This document shows, one piece after another, positions 11,039 through 22,394 of a stretch of DNA of 64,000 bases. The DNA is from Siphonodentalium dalli. Taxonomy: Eukaryota; Mollusca; Scaphopoda; Gadilida; Siphonodentaliidae. The stretch covers positions 224,640,578 to 224,704,577 of the forward strand of contig CP136062.1 of NCBI GenBank assembly GCA_032622095.1. The letters are read 5' to 3'. Position numbers and translations under genes: made by a program. How positions within the stretch are numbered: the first letter of the stretch is position 1; each line of letters begins with the position of its first letter. The notes beneath the pieces are model-generated. The model ran no database searches and had not been told where the DNA came from. It was given only the letters and a program-made list of their open reading frames with translations.

Positions 11039-11139
11039 CAAATATATATCTTATAATACATCCAAATTCCTTGTTTTGATTTCTTTTTTTATCCGATATT
11101 TCATGGACAGGCATATGCCTGCGTCTGTATGGATTTTAG

Positions 11140-12023
11140 CAGGGACCAGCCGAGAGGGCGACGTGGGCGACTTCTTCGCCCTAGCGCCGTCCGCTTCGCC
11201 TTATTTTTGCAGTCGGGCGAAGTTCAAGTCGCCCTAAAAATTCCAAAGTTGACTGACGAAATTCGGCAAAATGCCCCAAATAATTTATGATAATTTACAA
11301 CTGTCAACTGTGATTGCACACAATACTCCACTTACAGGGTGTATCATGGTGTTATAAAACAATTAACACCTGTAATGCTCGAATCTGGAAGCATGTTGAC
11401 AACGGAGTCTGATTACTGGCAGCTGTGAAAACATCGTCGGGCCTCAAGTGTTAATCTGGTTGTTGTTATTTTTAGATTACTGTGATTACCACACCTTACA
11501 ATGAAGATTACAACTCACACCTCTCACAATGTGTCAATTCATCACTCCCTCTATGGAGTTTGGTTAAAGAAATTTTAAAACAAATTCATTTGTGAAGCAT
11601 ATTAAAATTTCAAACGGGATTACTGACAGAGCGCAGTAAAAGTGTTCATGATTTCGTTTCGTTTCTGTTTGATAAATATTGTTGGCATTTTTAACAACCC
11701 GAAAAATATGAAATAAAATCCTGTCATTCTCCCACAATTACGATATAAAATGCTGCTATCCTCTCACAATTATGTTTGGGTATTATTAATAGTTATTAGG
11801 GTCATGAAGTGAACATAATGACTCCATATTTCAACCATTGTTTCATAAGTTTAATTGACATATTTCATCTCTCCTATTTTCGTTCTATAGCGACTCCTGT
11901 CGTAGTACTGATCAAATTAAATTTTGTAGACTCACTTCGCCCTATAGAACGGCCACTTCGCCTTATTTTTTATAGTAGGGCGAAGTCATTTCACTCTGAA
12001 AATCTGGTCTAGGCTGGTCCCTG
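11140..12023. mobile_element. Short hAT element, 884 bp, with 8-bp target duplication
   Basis: The perfect 12-bp terminal repeats are CAGGGACCAGCC (11140-11151) and GGCTGGTCCCTG (12012-12023), flanked by GATTTTAG on both sides (11132-11139 and 12024-12031). Inverted subterminal motifs CTTCGCCCTA and CTTCGCCTTATTTTT occur near both ends. No transposase frame, so non-autonomous. It lies about 100 bp after the HEATR3-like stop codon. Confidence 0.88.
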
Positions 12024-12099
12024 GATTTTAGTATTCTACTTACATCAACAAGATACTAACCATTTCCACATATTCCATGACTCCTCTATCCGATGCAAG

Positions 12100-12500
12100 C
12101 CTGTCATTTACAGAATGAGGTCCCCAGAGGTTGAATTTAGAGATGCTATCCCGCATAGAGGGCTAGCATCACTAAATTCATCCTCTGGGGACCTCATTCT
12201 GCTTAGGCCTCATCTTCTCTGGAAAGTTTCTTTTATCAAATTTCTATAGAAACTTATTCACATAGATTCTATTTGGCAGACGACACATTGGCATAATCGA
12301 GGTTCCCAATTGGTGTACATCACAATATTCACCATTTGGGAACTTCTATCTGGAGTCTATGTCTCCCATAGCAGATGAGGCCATGCAGAATGAGGTCTCC
12401 AGATGGTGAATTTGGTGATGCTAGCCCACTATGGAGGATTCCGTTACTAAATTCATCCTGTGGGGACCTCATTCTGCAAATGACAGGTACACTAAACTCG
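12100..12500. mobile_element. Two-hairpin MITE, complete copy
   Basis: Begins AAGCCTGTCATTTACAGAAT and ends with the inverse ATTCTGCAAATGACAGGTAC. Two hairpins with GAGGTCCCCAGAGG arms lie at about 12117-12200 and 12387-12475. They are separated by a spacer with TCCCATAGCAGATGAGGCC and TGGTGTACATCACAATATTC. Confidence 0.75.
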
Positions 12501-12619
12501 GGCTAAAAGATAAATAATACATTTGTTTTAGTGTTCCGTGTATCTGGCTTTTATAGTATCCGAGATGAGTTGTTGGTGCAGCTCATTAGACTAATAACTT
12601 GCTGATATCTTTCGAATGT

Positions 12620-13777
12620 TAAGTCCAAAAAAAAGAAAGAAGAGATTCAGTTCTCAGGCCCCGCATTGAAAAAAATAGCCGCGTAGATCGTTTTTATTAT
12701 CACTGGGTGGAAATTGTGTACTGATATAGAGTGAAATTAGGAAACATGAAAATACTCTGTCAAGCTTTATTAATAAAGAGATCAAACCACCACCTTTCTG
12801 TGGTCATGCCTTTGAGTGAGGTATAGTGACCACAAAATCCCTGATTGTATGTAATCACATCTGTTTGTTCGATTTTAAATTTTAAAATTTTAAGTAAAAA
12901 ATTCGGAATGTGGAGTTTAATATACCGAACCATTTCTTGACCTGGAATATTTTCTAGCCTTGCTACTTTTATACAACTGAGAGCTGAAAGTAACAAAAAT
13001 ACAGTTGTTGATGATCTAATGTTTATGTTTAGAATTAATGTTCCGCTTCCCAGTTTAAAAAACAAATTTGTTACTGGCTGTTTTTAAAGTGGTTAATTAA
13101 TACGCAATTAATACACAATAACAAACGGTGAGGGACTAGCTGTTGTATTGTGCCAGTAAATGCAAACTCTGAATATACACTTCTTCTACTTGTAAAGGGT
13201 ATTTTGCTTCCGAAAAACACCGAGAGCCCAGTCACAGCTGAGCTTAACCCTTTCAACCACTTCAAAACAAACCCACTTTACATTGTTGTGTTCGTTGGGA
13301 GCATCGCAGAGTCATAGGAAAGTAGGTCTGATTTGTGTGATAACAAACCATGCTGAATGAGGTAAAGTTAATGTTGCACATGTTTGTTTTGTCACCACAC
13401 AATTTGAGGATATAAGATGTACCTCCGCCTTAATGTGTCCATGTCTAAAACAAACATGTGTCTTTATTATACTTTACCATTTGGCATCATATTTACTAAT
13501 TTAAACAGATATATGGTTCACTCATCACATTTGTTGGAAGTTCAGACTAACAATATATATGTGGACATGTACATAAAAAGTACGGGTAGAAAATTGTTTT
13601 TAGTCAGAACTTCCAACAACTGTGCTAAGTATGAACTCACAATGGGAAACAAGGTTAATATACACGATTACTACATTTATTATAACAGCTGAAAAAAATT
13701 AAAAATAAAACCATCCCTCCCTCATTGATTTGAAAACAAAATTGCCCGAGAACCAAAACTCTTTTTGTTTGGCCTAA
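12620..13777. mobile_element. TAGGCC-ended element, diverged copy
   Basis: The right end CTTTTTGTTTGGCCTA and the preceding AAATTGCCCGAGAACC match the right ends of copies at 22869-23764 and 47536-48743. The left part carries ATAGCCGCGTAGATCG, a form of the ATAGCCGCGTCTGG region of those copies. Several open frames of 60-100 codons occur inside but show no recognisable domain. Confidence 0.45.
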
Positions 13778-14157
13778 AATTGCCAAAAAAAACAAAACAT
13801 GAAGGATGTAATTTTACAATATTAAAGGCCCATTTAATTTTCAAGTCATCGGTTATTTTTTTTTTTTTATGGTATACGGACATTTCCCCACCGGACATTT
13901 CCCCACTTTCAAAAGCGGACATTTCCCCACCCGGACATTTCCCCACCGGACATTTCCCCACCCGGACATTTACCCACCGGACATTTCCCCACCCTGCTAA
14001 TAAAATGCGGACATCAAAGAGTGTTTTGACTGATCAGTGAAGCCTGGTCAGTGAGGCCATCTCAAGCGATGTTTTGACAAACATGAAAGAGTGTTTTTAC
14101 GATAGTTTGGGACATCGACGCAAAGTTATCATGGAATCATTTCCTTGATGTTAATTC

Positions 14158-14395
14158 ATTTTCTGAAGAACAGATATAAAGAGCGTTCTTAGTTATTTAT
14201 CCAATAATATGTATGCAAATTTCTATGATGAACATTTAATTTGATATTTTTTCTGAAGAACAGACATAAAAAGCGTTCTTAGTTAATTATCTAATATAAT
14301 ATGTGTGCAAATTTCTATAATGAACATTTAATTTGATATTTTTTCTGAAGAACAGATATAAAGAGCGTTCTTAGTTATTTATCCAATAATATGTA
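14158..14395 (+). repeat. Three direct copies of a 91-bp unit
   Basis: TTCTGAAGAACAGATATAAA starts at 14161, 14251 and 14343. The third copy is cut short where the coding tail begins. Each unit has a pyrimidine tract before GAAGAACAG, which resembles a splice acceptor. Confidence 0.85.
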
Positions 14396-14592
14396 AAAAC
14401 TCAAATAATGAATGTGTGACTGACATCGAGAGATTGATACTGGGTGAGCCGCCATCGAAGAGAGTTCGACGACAGATGTCGGCCCTTCAGACCAAACTTC
14501 ATAAGCTGTGTGTGGATTTCGACAGCGGCAAGAAGAGCATGAAAGATTTCCTCGACATCATTGGCCATTCGATCAGATTCAAGAAATATTAA
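14362..14592 (+). CDS. Unknown protein, C-terminal exon inside the CGGACATTTCCCC element
   Basis: An open frame of 76 codons to TAA. From about 14415 the codons become GC-richer than the surroundings and encode a helical, basic segment: ERLILGEPPSKRVRRQ, then LHKLCVDFDSGKKSMKDFL, ending HSIRFKKY. There is no start codon at the head of the conserved part, and acceptor-like sequences precede it, so it is probably the last exon of a split gene. An AATAAA sits at 14674-14679, 82 bp after the stop, as expected for a real 3' end. I do not recognise the family. It may be a transposon protein or a captured host exon. Confidence 0.45.
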   Translation, partial: RAFLVIYPIICKNSNNECVTDIERLILGEPPSKRVRRQMSALQTKLHKLCVDFDSGKKSMKDFLDIIGHSIRFKKY

Positions 14593-14673
14593 GTGTTGTT
14601 GTTAAGTGTATCGTTACTATTTACTGTTATTGCTGTGTATATGTATATAATTTCGTTCATTGAAATAAACATT

Positions 14674-14679
14674 GATTTT
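14674..14679 (+). promoter_or_regulatory. Candidate poly(A) signal AATAAA
   Basis: Canonical hexamer 82 bp downstream of the TAA at 14590-14592, inside the CGGACATTTCCCC element. Confidence 0.5.
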
Positions 14680-14879
14680 AACACATACCCATATTATGAG
14701 TCAATATACCACACGCCCCTAGTAACAGTCAAAGGTGGGTAAATGTCCGGTGGGGAGATGTCCGCTTTGATATTTTGAAAGTGGGGAAATGTCCGGTGGG
14801 GAAATGTCCGGGTGGGAAATGTCCGCTTTGCCATTTCAAGGGCGGGTGGGGAAATGTCCGGTGGGGAAATGTCCGGGAT

Positions 14880-15860
14880 TCTTTTTTATAGTGCCTTGAT
14901 ATACGGTTTTAATAACAATATATGCTATAAAATATGATTAAAATACTATAATTCATCGCCATTTGGATAGTCTGTATCTCAGGTGCCCATAGAGTAATAG
15001 AAAATAGCTGAAATCATAAAAACATTTCCCCCCTTATGGCTCCCATAATTCAAACTATAGTTTATTTTCAATGGCAGAGGAATAACTATATCTAAATATA
15101 TAGAGTTATACGCTGTGCATAAACTTGAGCACAGAACACACGTCAGTTTCTCAACAATTTATTACATCGAATAAGTTGGAAAATACGTTTTGGACCTTCC
15201 TCTTTCAAATGGTATGTAAAATGACATATATGTTATATAATGTGATCTGGGGTTTGAAAATTAAGTGGGCTTTTAACACGCACATTTATTTAGAACATCA
15301 CGATTTTAAAGACGTATTATGGACTTCGTTGGATGCGTGAAATTGATAAGAATTTCGGCGCTATGCCAACTGGAGGAATGTAGCATTCTATTAACATTGC
15401 CGAAAATCTCTAACAAATTGACCATGCCACGCCATTAAAAACATCGTCTGAACTACACTCAATTGTAAATATTTACTTCTCAATTCCAGACGCAACTATC
15501 GGCATCAAACTAATGAAACTAATATCGCCATTGAGAGGCCACTGCATTTAATTAATATATAAGAATGACGATGTGTGTTGTCAATTGGGATATAGTATTT
15601 GTAAAAAAAATAACTACTTTGAGCAAGATTGTTCTCCATTTCTATTTGATAACCATACCGGAGTGTTTCACAAGAGGACAGCCATTTTGCACAACAAAAG
15701 ACTTTATTTTCAGAATAGAATTTTAACAAATATAACACAACAGATTTCTAGTAAAGCAGGCCTCACTTTTTAAATTCAAGCTACACTTCTGGGATTTATG
15801 ACAGATATTGCACTGCGTGGTCTCTTCATTTCCATAGAGCCCTCAAGGCAACTGGGATGC
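14880..15860. other. Non-coding stretch, nothing recognised
   Basis: AT-rich sequence with overlapping open frames of 66-77 codons on both strands that show no domain or splice support. Confidence 0.35.
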
Positions 15861-15865
15861 TCACC

Positions 15866-16245
15866 TTAACCCTTTACCCAACAGAAGGGCCCTGTGCCAA
15901 TGCATTCTCTTATATATGCGAGTCGACCATAGGTCGCCTCGCATATATAAGAGAATGCATTGGCTTAACACATTAAAAATTATAAAATTGTTAAAGAATG
16001 TAAGAAAAAATGGTAAAAAGTGTTAAATTTTTTTTTTTTTAGGCCAATGCATTCTCTTATATATGCGAGGCATATATAAGAGAATGCATTGGCACAGGGC
16101 ATAACTGTAACCATCACAATGTGGTCAAGGAGCCGGTTCCAATGATATCCATATTTGTATGGTTCTATTGAGACATACCGAAGATATTTTAGGCTGTTGA
16201 AGCTTTATTTGACGGTTTTGGCCGGTTTGTTGGGTAAAGGGTTAA
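15866..16245. mobile_element. piggyBac-like MITE carrying two hairpins
   Basis: Bounded by TTAA on each side with terminal repeats TTAACCCTTTACCCAACA and its inverse. TTAA duplication plus CCC-starting ends is the piggyBac signature. Inside are two copies of a hairpin whose arms read CCAATGCATTCTCTTATATA then TGCGAG. The second hairpin has lost its loop here. Other copies are at 21772, 30383, 39711 and 44662. Confidence 0.8.
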
Positions 16246-16289
16246 ACGTACCACATTTCATTATAAAATTAATTACTTGGTCAGACCAA

Positions 16290-17345
16290 GTCTGAGTTTA
16301 GTGTGCCTGTCCTTTGCAGAATGAGGTTTCACCAGAGGGTGAATTTAGTGACGCTATCCTGCATAGCATCACCAAATTCACCCTCTGGTGACTTCATTCT
16401 GCATGGCTTCATCTGCTATGGGAGACATAGAATCAGATCAAAGTTCCCAAATGGTGAATATTGTGATGTACACCCATTGGGAACCTTGATTATGCATAGT
16501 TGTCTGACAATTTGGGGATACAGAGAAACTAAACTTAAACAAGAGGTGGCATCAGAGATGCTGTGTCTCGTTTTCGGTGGCTACTGACAATTGGTGTGCA
16601 TCAGTATCGGTAGACTAATTAATAGGTAAAATCGAAAAATGACTAATTAAGGGCCATAACTCTATCAAATTTTATCGGCCCAGGCTGGTTTTCGAACTCG
16701 TCTGAAATATTCTTGGCAAGTACGTCTATTCCAAATTTTAAACAAATCGGAGGACGTTTGTTGAAGTTATCGCGCTAACGAGCTGAAAATTCGTGAAAAA
16801 TGACTAATTAAGGGCCATAACTCTATCAAATTTTATCGGACCAGGCCGGTTTTCGAACTCGTCCGAGATATTCTTGGGAGACACCTATATCCCAAATTTC
16901 AATCGAATCAGATAACGTTTGTTGAAGTTGTTGCGCTAACGAGCCTAAAATCAGTGAAAAATGGCAAAGGGCCATAACTCTGTAATAAATGTGCGGACGA
17001 ACCCGATTTTTTGTCTGCAGCTTACGTGCATGGATATGTACTCACACACCAAATTTTTAATCCGTCAATAAACGGTTGAGTTATAAGCAAAACACGCCGC
17101 CCGCCGCCCGCCCGCCCACCGTCCCCCATCAAACTATAAGTCGAGTTTTGGAAAAAAACTCGACTAAAAAGAAATAGAATCTGTGAAGAAGTTTCTTTAG
17201 AAATGTTATAATAAAGAAATTTTCCAGGGAAGATGAGGCCTAAGCAGAATGAGGTCCCCAAAGGTTGGATTTAGTGATGCTAGGATAGCGTCCCTAAATT
17301 CACCCTCTGGGGACCTCATTCTGCAAATGACAGGCACGCTATTAT
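16290..17345. mobile_element. Two-hairpin MITE, complete copy interrupted by another repeat
   Basis: Starts GTGTGCCTGTCCTTTGCAG with the first hairpin at 16316-16403. The second hairpin is at 17250-17325, ending CTGCAAATGACAGGCACGC. The spacer holds an unrelated insertion from about 16590 to 17168 (see next entry). Confidence 0.7.
16590..17168. repeat. Dispersed repeat with three GGGCCATAACTC blocks
   Basis: Three related blocks of about 165 bp each contain AAAATGACTAATTAAGGGCC (or a shortened form) and a TCGAACTCGTC motif. They are followed by a CCGCCCGCCGCCC tract and the short inverted pair GTCGAGTTTT / AAAACTCGAC at the right end. Non-coding and typical of mollusc intron repeats. Confidence 0.6.
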
Positions 17346-17534
17346 CTTTAGAAGCCAAATTATCAGAAGTGAGGCCATTTTGTCATAAAACATATTAAAA
17401 TATTTATATTACAGATTGTCAGCTCAATATCACATAATCAAAAATAATAATATATGGTATGTCAGTAATTATCACAGATAATCTTAAGAGATCTTGCAAA
17501 ATATATCACAAATTGCCGCAACAATCTTGACTTT

Positions 17535-18447
17535 AAAGGGAGACTGTACCCAAATTCAGCCATTTATGGGCATCTCCTACTGTATAACGTAAAATATGCA
17601 ACAAATGAATGAATTTGAGTGGGTCAGGGATTGAATGCAAAATACATGTACTCGATCAGGTCATGCACATCCTGAATTCCACTATTATAGTGGTATATGA
17701 CCAGGTCCGGCACATCCTGAATTCCACTATTATAGTGGTATATGACCAGGTCAGGCACATCCCGAATTCCACTATTATAGTGGTATATGACCATTACCGT
17801 TTTGTAATTTGATAAAAGAGGGATAATCCAAAATGATATTTCACACAAATTATTCAAAATTAGTGTCACACTAATTCGGTATCATACATATATTTTGTCC
17901 AGGAGAATGATTAATCATGACGGCACACGATAACCAACTCAATTTGTTTAAATGTTGTTATGAAGGAGCGATTGAGTCATTCTGGTATTGTCATTTAGAA
18001 AGGCATATATTAGTAATATTATTGAATAACAAAGCTGTGCAATCTTGTCGGAAGACTGTTCATTCGCTGCGATATTGTTGAGACTGAGATTTGGCTGTGC
18101 ACTGGTATGCGCCATCTATTCCCGACGCAAATAAAGGAAACATGAATATCTTATGGTCATATACCACTATAATAGTAGAATACCATTATAGTAGTGGAAT
18201 TCAGGATGTGCCTGACCTGTCAATGGACGATGTCAAAAACAACATGGTAATTATAATGAAATGAGTATATGGCTCGAGCCTTTTATTAATTTTCGTTATA
18301 ATTATCAGGTTGTTATATGTGGTTGTTTGTGTAAGTGAGTGTATTTATCTCTCATCCTAAACTCATATTAATTCATTTATTGGATATTTTATGTTGAGAA
18401 ATGTAGGAGATGTCCCCATAAATTGCTGGATTTAGGTACAGTCTCTG
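17535..18447. mobile_element. MITE with 45-bp terminal inverted repeats
   Basis: The left end reads AGGGAGACTGTACCCAAATT with CATTTATGGGCATCTCCTAC. The right end, 18405-18447, is the imperfect inverse (GTAGGAGATGTCCCCATAAA... GTACAGTCTC). The interior carries a 60-bp minisatellite. The element abuts a piggyBac-like MITE whose TTAA starts at 18449. Confidence 0.75.
17640..17800. repeat. 60-bp minisatellite with inverted leftover at 18155-18220
   Basis: Nearly three copies of a unit containing CACATCCTGAATTCCACTAT and ATAGTGGTATATGACCAGG. Within each unit CCACTATTATAGTGG is itself a palindrome. A related inverted piece lies 360 bp further on, near the other end of the MITE. Confidence 0.85.
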
Positions 18448-18448
18448 T

Positions 18449-18883
18449 TTAACCCTTTCAGTGCCAGGGGCCGATCTCATCATTTACGGTCTGTAAAATC
18501 GGCCCTAGAATTTAGATTTTTTTTTTTTGGGTATGCTTAAGCATGCTATAGCGAATTAAAAAAAAACTGGTTAAAACCTTAGGGGCATGTTATAACTCAA
18601 AACTATCACCAAGTATTCATAGTAATAATTTTGATGCCCATGAAAAACGTAAGATTCCCTGGCACTAAACCTACAAAATAAGTCTGGCACTGAAAGAGAG
18701 TAGAATATAAGAAAAAATTATTAAAATTGTAAAAAATAATAACAAATGATGAAAATTTGTTAGGCCAATGCATTCTCTTATATATGCGAGGCGACCTATG
18801 GTCGACTCGCATATATAAGAGAATGCATTGGCACAGGGTATATGGGTTGATACAAAAATCGGACTTGGCACTGAAAGGGTTAA
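18449..18883. mobile_element. TTAA MITE, second terminal-repeat type, same hairpin
   Basis: Ends are TTAACCCTTTCAGTGCCAG and its inverse (GGCACTGAAAGGGTTAA), different from the ACCCAACA-type ends of the other family. Near its right end is the same hairpin module, AATGCATTCTCTTATATATG, as in that family. Non-coding. Confidence 0.8.
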
Positions 18884-18959
18884 AGTTGGAAGTGCGATGA
18901 ATTTCTTGTTTTACATCCAAGTTACACTTTATGAACAGTCCTTGGGGCCATTAAAATAA

Positions 18960-19396
18960 TTCTATAATAATGTATAGCATTTGTAAAGCGCCTTTCCCAT
19001 GAGGCCCAAAGCGCTCAAAGTTTTACAATTATTACCCTGATGAGCCTGAACATTCAGTAACCATCTACTGCTCCCCGGGGACAGGGGGAGGTACAGCTGG
19101 GAGTATGCGAGGATACCATATGGCTATCATACTGACAAGATCTTTCACTGCTCATTATCAGGTACCCTTGTAATGCATGGGTGGTGCAAAGCAGACACAG
19201 TACGAGCGACCTTGCTCAAGGGTCACAACTTGGCGCGAGATTCAAACAGTGTACAATCCAACAATTGCACATCGCTCAAGTCGGCCAAGCCACTGCTGTG
19301 TGGAAACTCATAACAGACCACCAGCCAGCCGCGAACTCGCCTCGCTGTGTTGACAGCGAAGACAAGTCCAACACGCTAACCACTGGACCACGGAGA
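18960..19396 (-). mobile_element. tRNA-derived SINE
   Basis: On the - strand the head reads CCGTGGTCCAGTGGTTAGCG, a tRNA-like start containing an A-box match TGGTCCAGTGG at 19380-19390. A weak B-box follows (GAGTTCGCGG). The far end, 18970-19015, is a tail with AAAGGCGCTTTACAAATGC, a 3' motif shared by many animal SINEs that borrow a LINE tail. No clear target duplication was found. An open frame of 100 codons on the + strand is incidental. Confidence 0.7.
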
Positions 19397-19468
19397 TTGT
19401 CCATATACAAAGTTATAGGAAATGATATTTATATAAATCACCTTATATGGATAAATAACATTAACAGG

Positions 19469-19789
19469 TTAACTCTTCCATGACTGGAGCTTCCTGAAAT
19501 TATGGGAAAACCCTGTGCCAATGCATTCTCTAATATATGTGAGTCTCGCATATATAACAGATTATATTGACCTAACAATATTTACTTTGACCTCTAAGCC
19601 ATTGAATTCCCTATGGGAGACTCGCATATATTATCTAAGAGAATACATTGGCCTAACAATATTTACCTTGACCTTCTAAGCCAGTGTATTCTCTTATATA
19701 TGCGAGGCTCTCTGTAGAAGACTCGCATATATAAGAGAATGCACTGGCACAGGATCTTTAATGTTGCGCCCCCGTCATGGAAGGGTTAA
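19469..19789. mobile_element. TTAA MITE, third terminal-repeat type, same hairpin
   Basis: Ends are TTAACTCTTCCATGACTGG and inverse TCATGGAAGGGTTAA. The interior has several copies of the TCTCTTATATATGCGAG arm, including a hairpin at 19683-19745. A truncated relative is at 32469-32556. Confidence 0.75.
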
Positions 19790-19999
19790 TGCTTGTATAC
19801 AAAGTTATATACATAGAGTGAATGAAATGTTATATACTTGTTTATCACATAATTTGGCCATAAAAGCAGTTTCATAATTATCGGTAATAGACACGTTTAA
19901 TATCAGCACGTGCGATGACGTCACGGCGTTCTTCAAATAACTTGCGATCGCTGTAGTTTATGATTGTTGTTTTCGATGAATATTTCGCGTTGCTTCGGG

Positions 20000-20166
20000 T
20001 TTATTTGATCATGTGATAAAAGGTATCTCACACTCGTCCTATTTTATACGTAATTTTATCAACCTCGTCCTCTAAATTCTATTTGAGCCTCGGTAAACCT
20101 CGGCTCAAATCGAATTTAGTGAACTCGGTTGATAAATTCCGTATAAAATAGAAACTCATATGAGAT
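20000..20166. mobile_element. Hairpin MITE with TTTTATAC arms
   Basis: Inverted arms (CCTATTTTATACGTAATTTT / ATTCCGTATAAAATAG, and TTTGAGCCTCGG / CTCGGCTCAAA) meet near 20097. The right end GAGATCCTCTATATA also ends a differently looped hairpin at 31690-31845, suggesting a family. An AT microsatellite follows at 20171-20201. Confidence 0.6.
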
Positions 20167-20167
20167 C

Positions 20168-20205
<38 letters not shown>

Positions 20206-20489
20206 CACCTTGATTGGATGAAGAACCTTAACAGATTAAAGACATGGATGGAGTTTGTTGTCGGTTATACACGTAATTTAGAAATAAAAATTACCAAATT
20301 TTGAAAATTTCCTCAAGAATATACAAAGAGTACAGTTAGTAATAAGAGTATAGTTAGTAATAAGATAGTTAGTAATAAGATAGGATGAATACAATATTAT
20401 CCACAAACCATAATATGTGTGAGAGAAAATGCAGTTTGTTTATGTTATGTTTTTGTGAAAAGCACATTGTTTATCATCAGAGTCATGAA

Positions 20490-21000
20490 GTTACCCGCAG
20501 ATTTAGTATGCTATTGATGTGAATCTTCTTTGTAAACAACAACCATGTGTTCGCAACACAACATAAGGCTTAAACCTCTGTCAAGCTGGTTTGGGGGCAA
20601 ACATCGCTTGGTACACATTTTCTGCCTGATTATTGCCCAATTATGAAATAATGTACAGTAGCTGGATTTTGAACTGACAACAGGTAGCATGGATCGATTA
20701 AAATGACTGCTGAGAATGTCGCCAAGAAATTGAACTCCGCCTTCCACATAAACAACAGAGTAAAAGCGGAATATCTTCATCTTCTTTATGTTTCCCTATA
20801 AAACAGTGTATGATCTTGATAATCGCTATTTACGTAATATTTATGATTGTTATAAGAATCAAGTCTGTATATATTTAAAATTCTTTCTGTTTATATCAGT
20901 TTTAACAGATGTGATAGCAATACCCACCGCGAATGCCATCCGTATCTTTAAATATACAACAGCCATACATATAAAAAAAAGTTTGATAGCTGTACAAATT
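20490..21000 (-). pseudogene. Second copy of the duplicated C-terminal coding fragment
   Basis: On the - strand one frame reads IDPCYLLSVQNPA then HYFIIGQ and a stop at the same place as in the copy at 46016-46255 (IDPFYLLSVQNPANPRYFMI). A frame break separates it from an upstream part (VVYVEGGVQFLGDIL). Similarity continues upstream to about 21000 and matches 46255-46420. So this is a duplication of about 500 bp. The protein family is not recognised. Confidence 0.5.
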
Positions 21001-21196
21001 TAATAAGGCCTTTACTATATAAACATTTGGTTAGCGGATTTTTTCCTCTAAATGCTTTGTCAGTCGAAATAAAAATAAAAATTCCATGGTTTTATATTAA
21101 TTTATAGCTTAAAACAAGCTTAAGGCTTGAGTTGTGTTGAATTTTACAGATTAGCAAATTATAAAAAGACACCCTTTTGAAACAACTCAATTAGCA

Positions 21197-21448
21197 AGCC
21201 TTGAAATAGTGTGTCTGTCATTTGCAGAGTGAGGTCCCCAGAGGGTGAATTTAATGATGCTACCCCGCATAGCGGGCTAGCATCAGCAAATTCACCCTCT
21301 GGGGACCTCATTCTGCTTACACCTCGGCAGAATGAGGTCCCCAGAGGGTGAATTTGGTGATGCTAGCCCGCTATGCGGGGTAGCATCACTAAATTCACCC
21401 TCTGGGGACCTCATTCTGCAAATGACAGACACACTATTTCAAGGCTTG
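21197..21448. mobile_element. Two-hairpin MITE, compact complete copy
   Basis: Terminal repeats CAAGCCTTGAAATAGTGTGT and inverse at 21429-21448. Two consecutive hairpins (21232-21321 and 21328-21421) with near-perfect arms GAGGTCCCCAGAGGGTGAAT are joined by a short spacer ACACCTCGG. This is the clearest example of the family architecture. Confidence 0.85.
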
Positions 21449-21771
21449 TCAATACAACAATGAACGAGATTGTTCTCATTTATAAGGAACCATTTACCGC
21501 CCTAATATGTTATGATGTTGGTGGTCCTGCTGAATTTCTGTGATCAAACTGATGCTGTTATGAAAAAGTGCTGTTATTTTTTGTAAAGTTGTCATTTTCG
21601 CGGGTTTTGGCTAATCCGAGCGATTTGATAAAAAAAAGCCAGTTTCTGTATGAAACAATCAAGAACTTATTTATTTGTGAAAATTTAATAATGGCTGCAC
21701 TGGTGTTTGCAAAAATGTTGTGAATAGCCATCTTGATTATAGTCAATTTTCAACAACTAATACACCCAGTA

Positions 21772-22174
21772 TTAACCCTTTACCCAACAAACCGGCCAAA
21801 ACCGGCCAAATAAAGCTGCAACAGCCTAAATTATCTTGGGTCTGTCTCAATAAAACCATACAAATATGGATATCATTGGAACCGGCTCATTGACCACATT
21901 GTGATGGTTACAGTTATGCCCTGTGCCAATGCATTCTCTTATATATGCGAGTCGACCATAGGTCGCCTCGCATATATAAGAGAATGCATTGGCCTAAAAA
22001 AATAATCTTTTTTTAACACTTTTTTACCATTTTTTCTTACATTCTTTAACAATTTTATAATTTTTAATGTGTTAAGCCAATGCATTCTTGTATATATGCG
22101 AGGCGACCTATGGTCGACTCGCATATATAAGAGAATGCATTGGCACAGGGTCCTTCTGTTGGGTAAAGGGTTAA
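21772..22174. mobile_element. piggyBac-like MITE carrying two hairpins
   Basis: TTAA-bounded, with ends TTAACCCTTTACCCAACA and inverse. Two hairpins (21927-21995 and 22076-22146) have the arm CCAATGCATTCTCTTATATA and loop around GGTCG. An internal direct CCGGCCAAAACCGGCC motif follows the left end. Confidence 0.85.
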
Positions 22175-22394
22175 CATATTTTGCGAGATATACCAGTATG
22201 CTGCTGAATGTTTGATACAAATAATGGCTTTTCTTAGATATGTTCAGATTATCCAAACACTGTGAAAATGACAACTTAAAAAAAAATTACAGTATTTTGG
22301 TTAACAGCATCATAGCAATTCAGCAGGAACTGACATCATAGCACATTAGCAGGACAACTCGACCAGGGGTTATTACCATCATTCAATAAACCGC

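Larger units (their letters stand above)
13875..14876. mobile_element. Element bounded by inverted arrays of CGGACATTTCCCC
   Basis: The left flank, 13875-13993, has about seven copies of CGGACATTTCCCCAC. The right flank, 14731-14876, has about as many copies of the reverse complement. Between them lie three direct repeats of about 91 bp and a short coding tail with its own poly(A) signal. Arrays of a short motif in opposite orientation at the ends suggest a DNA transposon with subterminal repeats. No target duplication was identified. Confidence 0.65.

Noticed and set aside
19380-19396. Functional tRNA gene
   Set aside because: Only the tRNA-like head with an A-box is clear. The B-box is degenerate, no cloverleaf closes, and a SINE tail follows.
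19181-19483. A 100-codon + strand frame with moderate GC
   Set aside because: Antisense to a tRNA-derived SINE, whose composition explains the open frame.
18606-22274. Frames rich in LCQCILLYMRVDHRSPRIY on either strand (also at 30675, 39923 and 47941)
   Set aside because: This peptide is the translation of the MITE hairpin and recurs only where the hairpin does.
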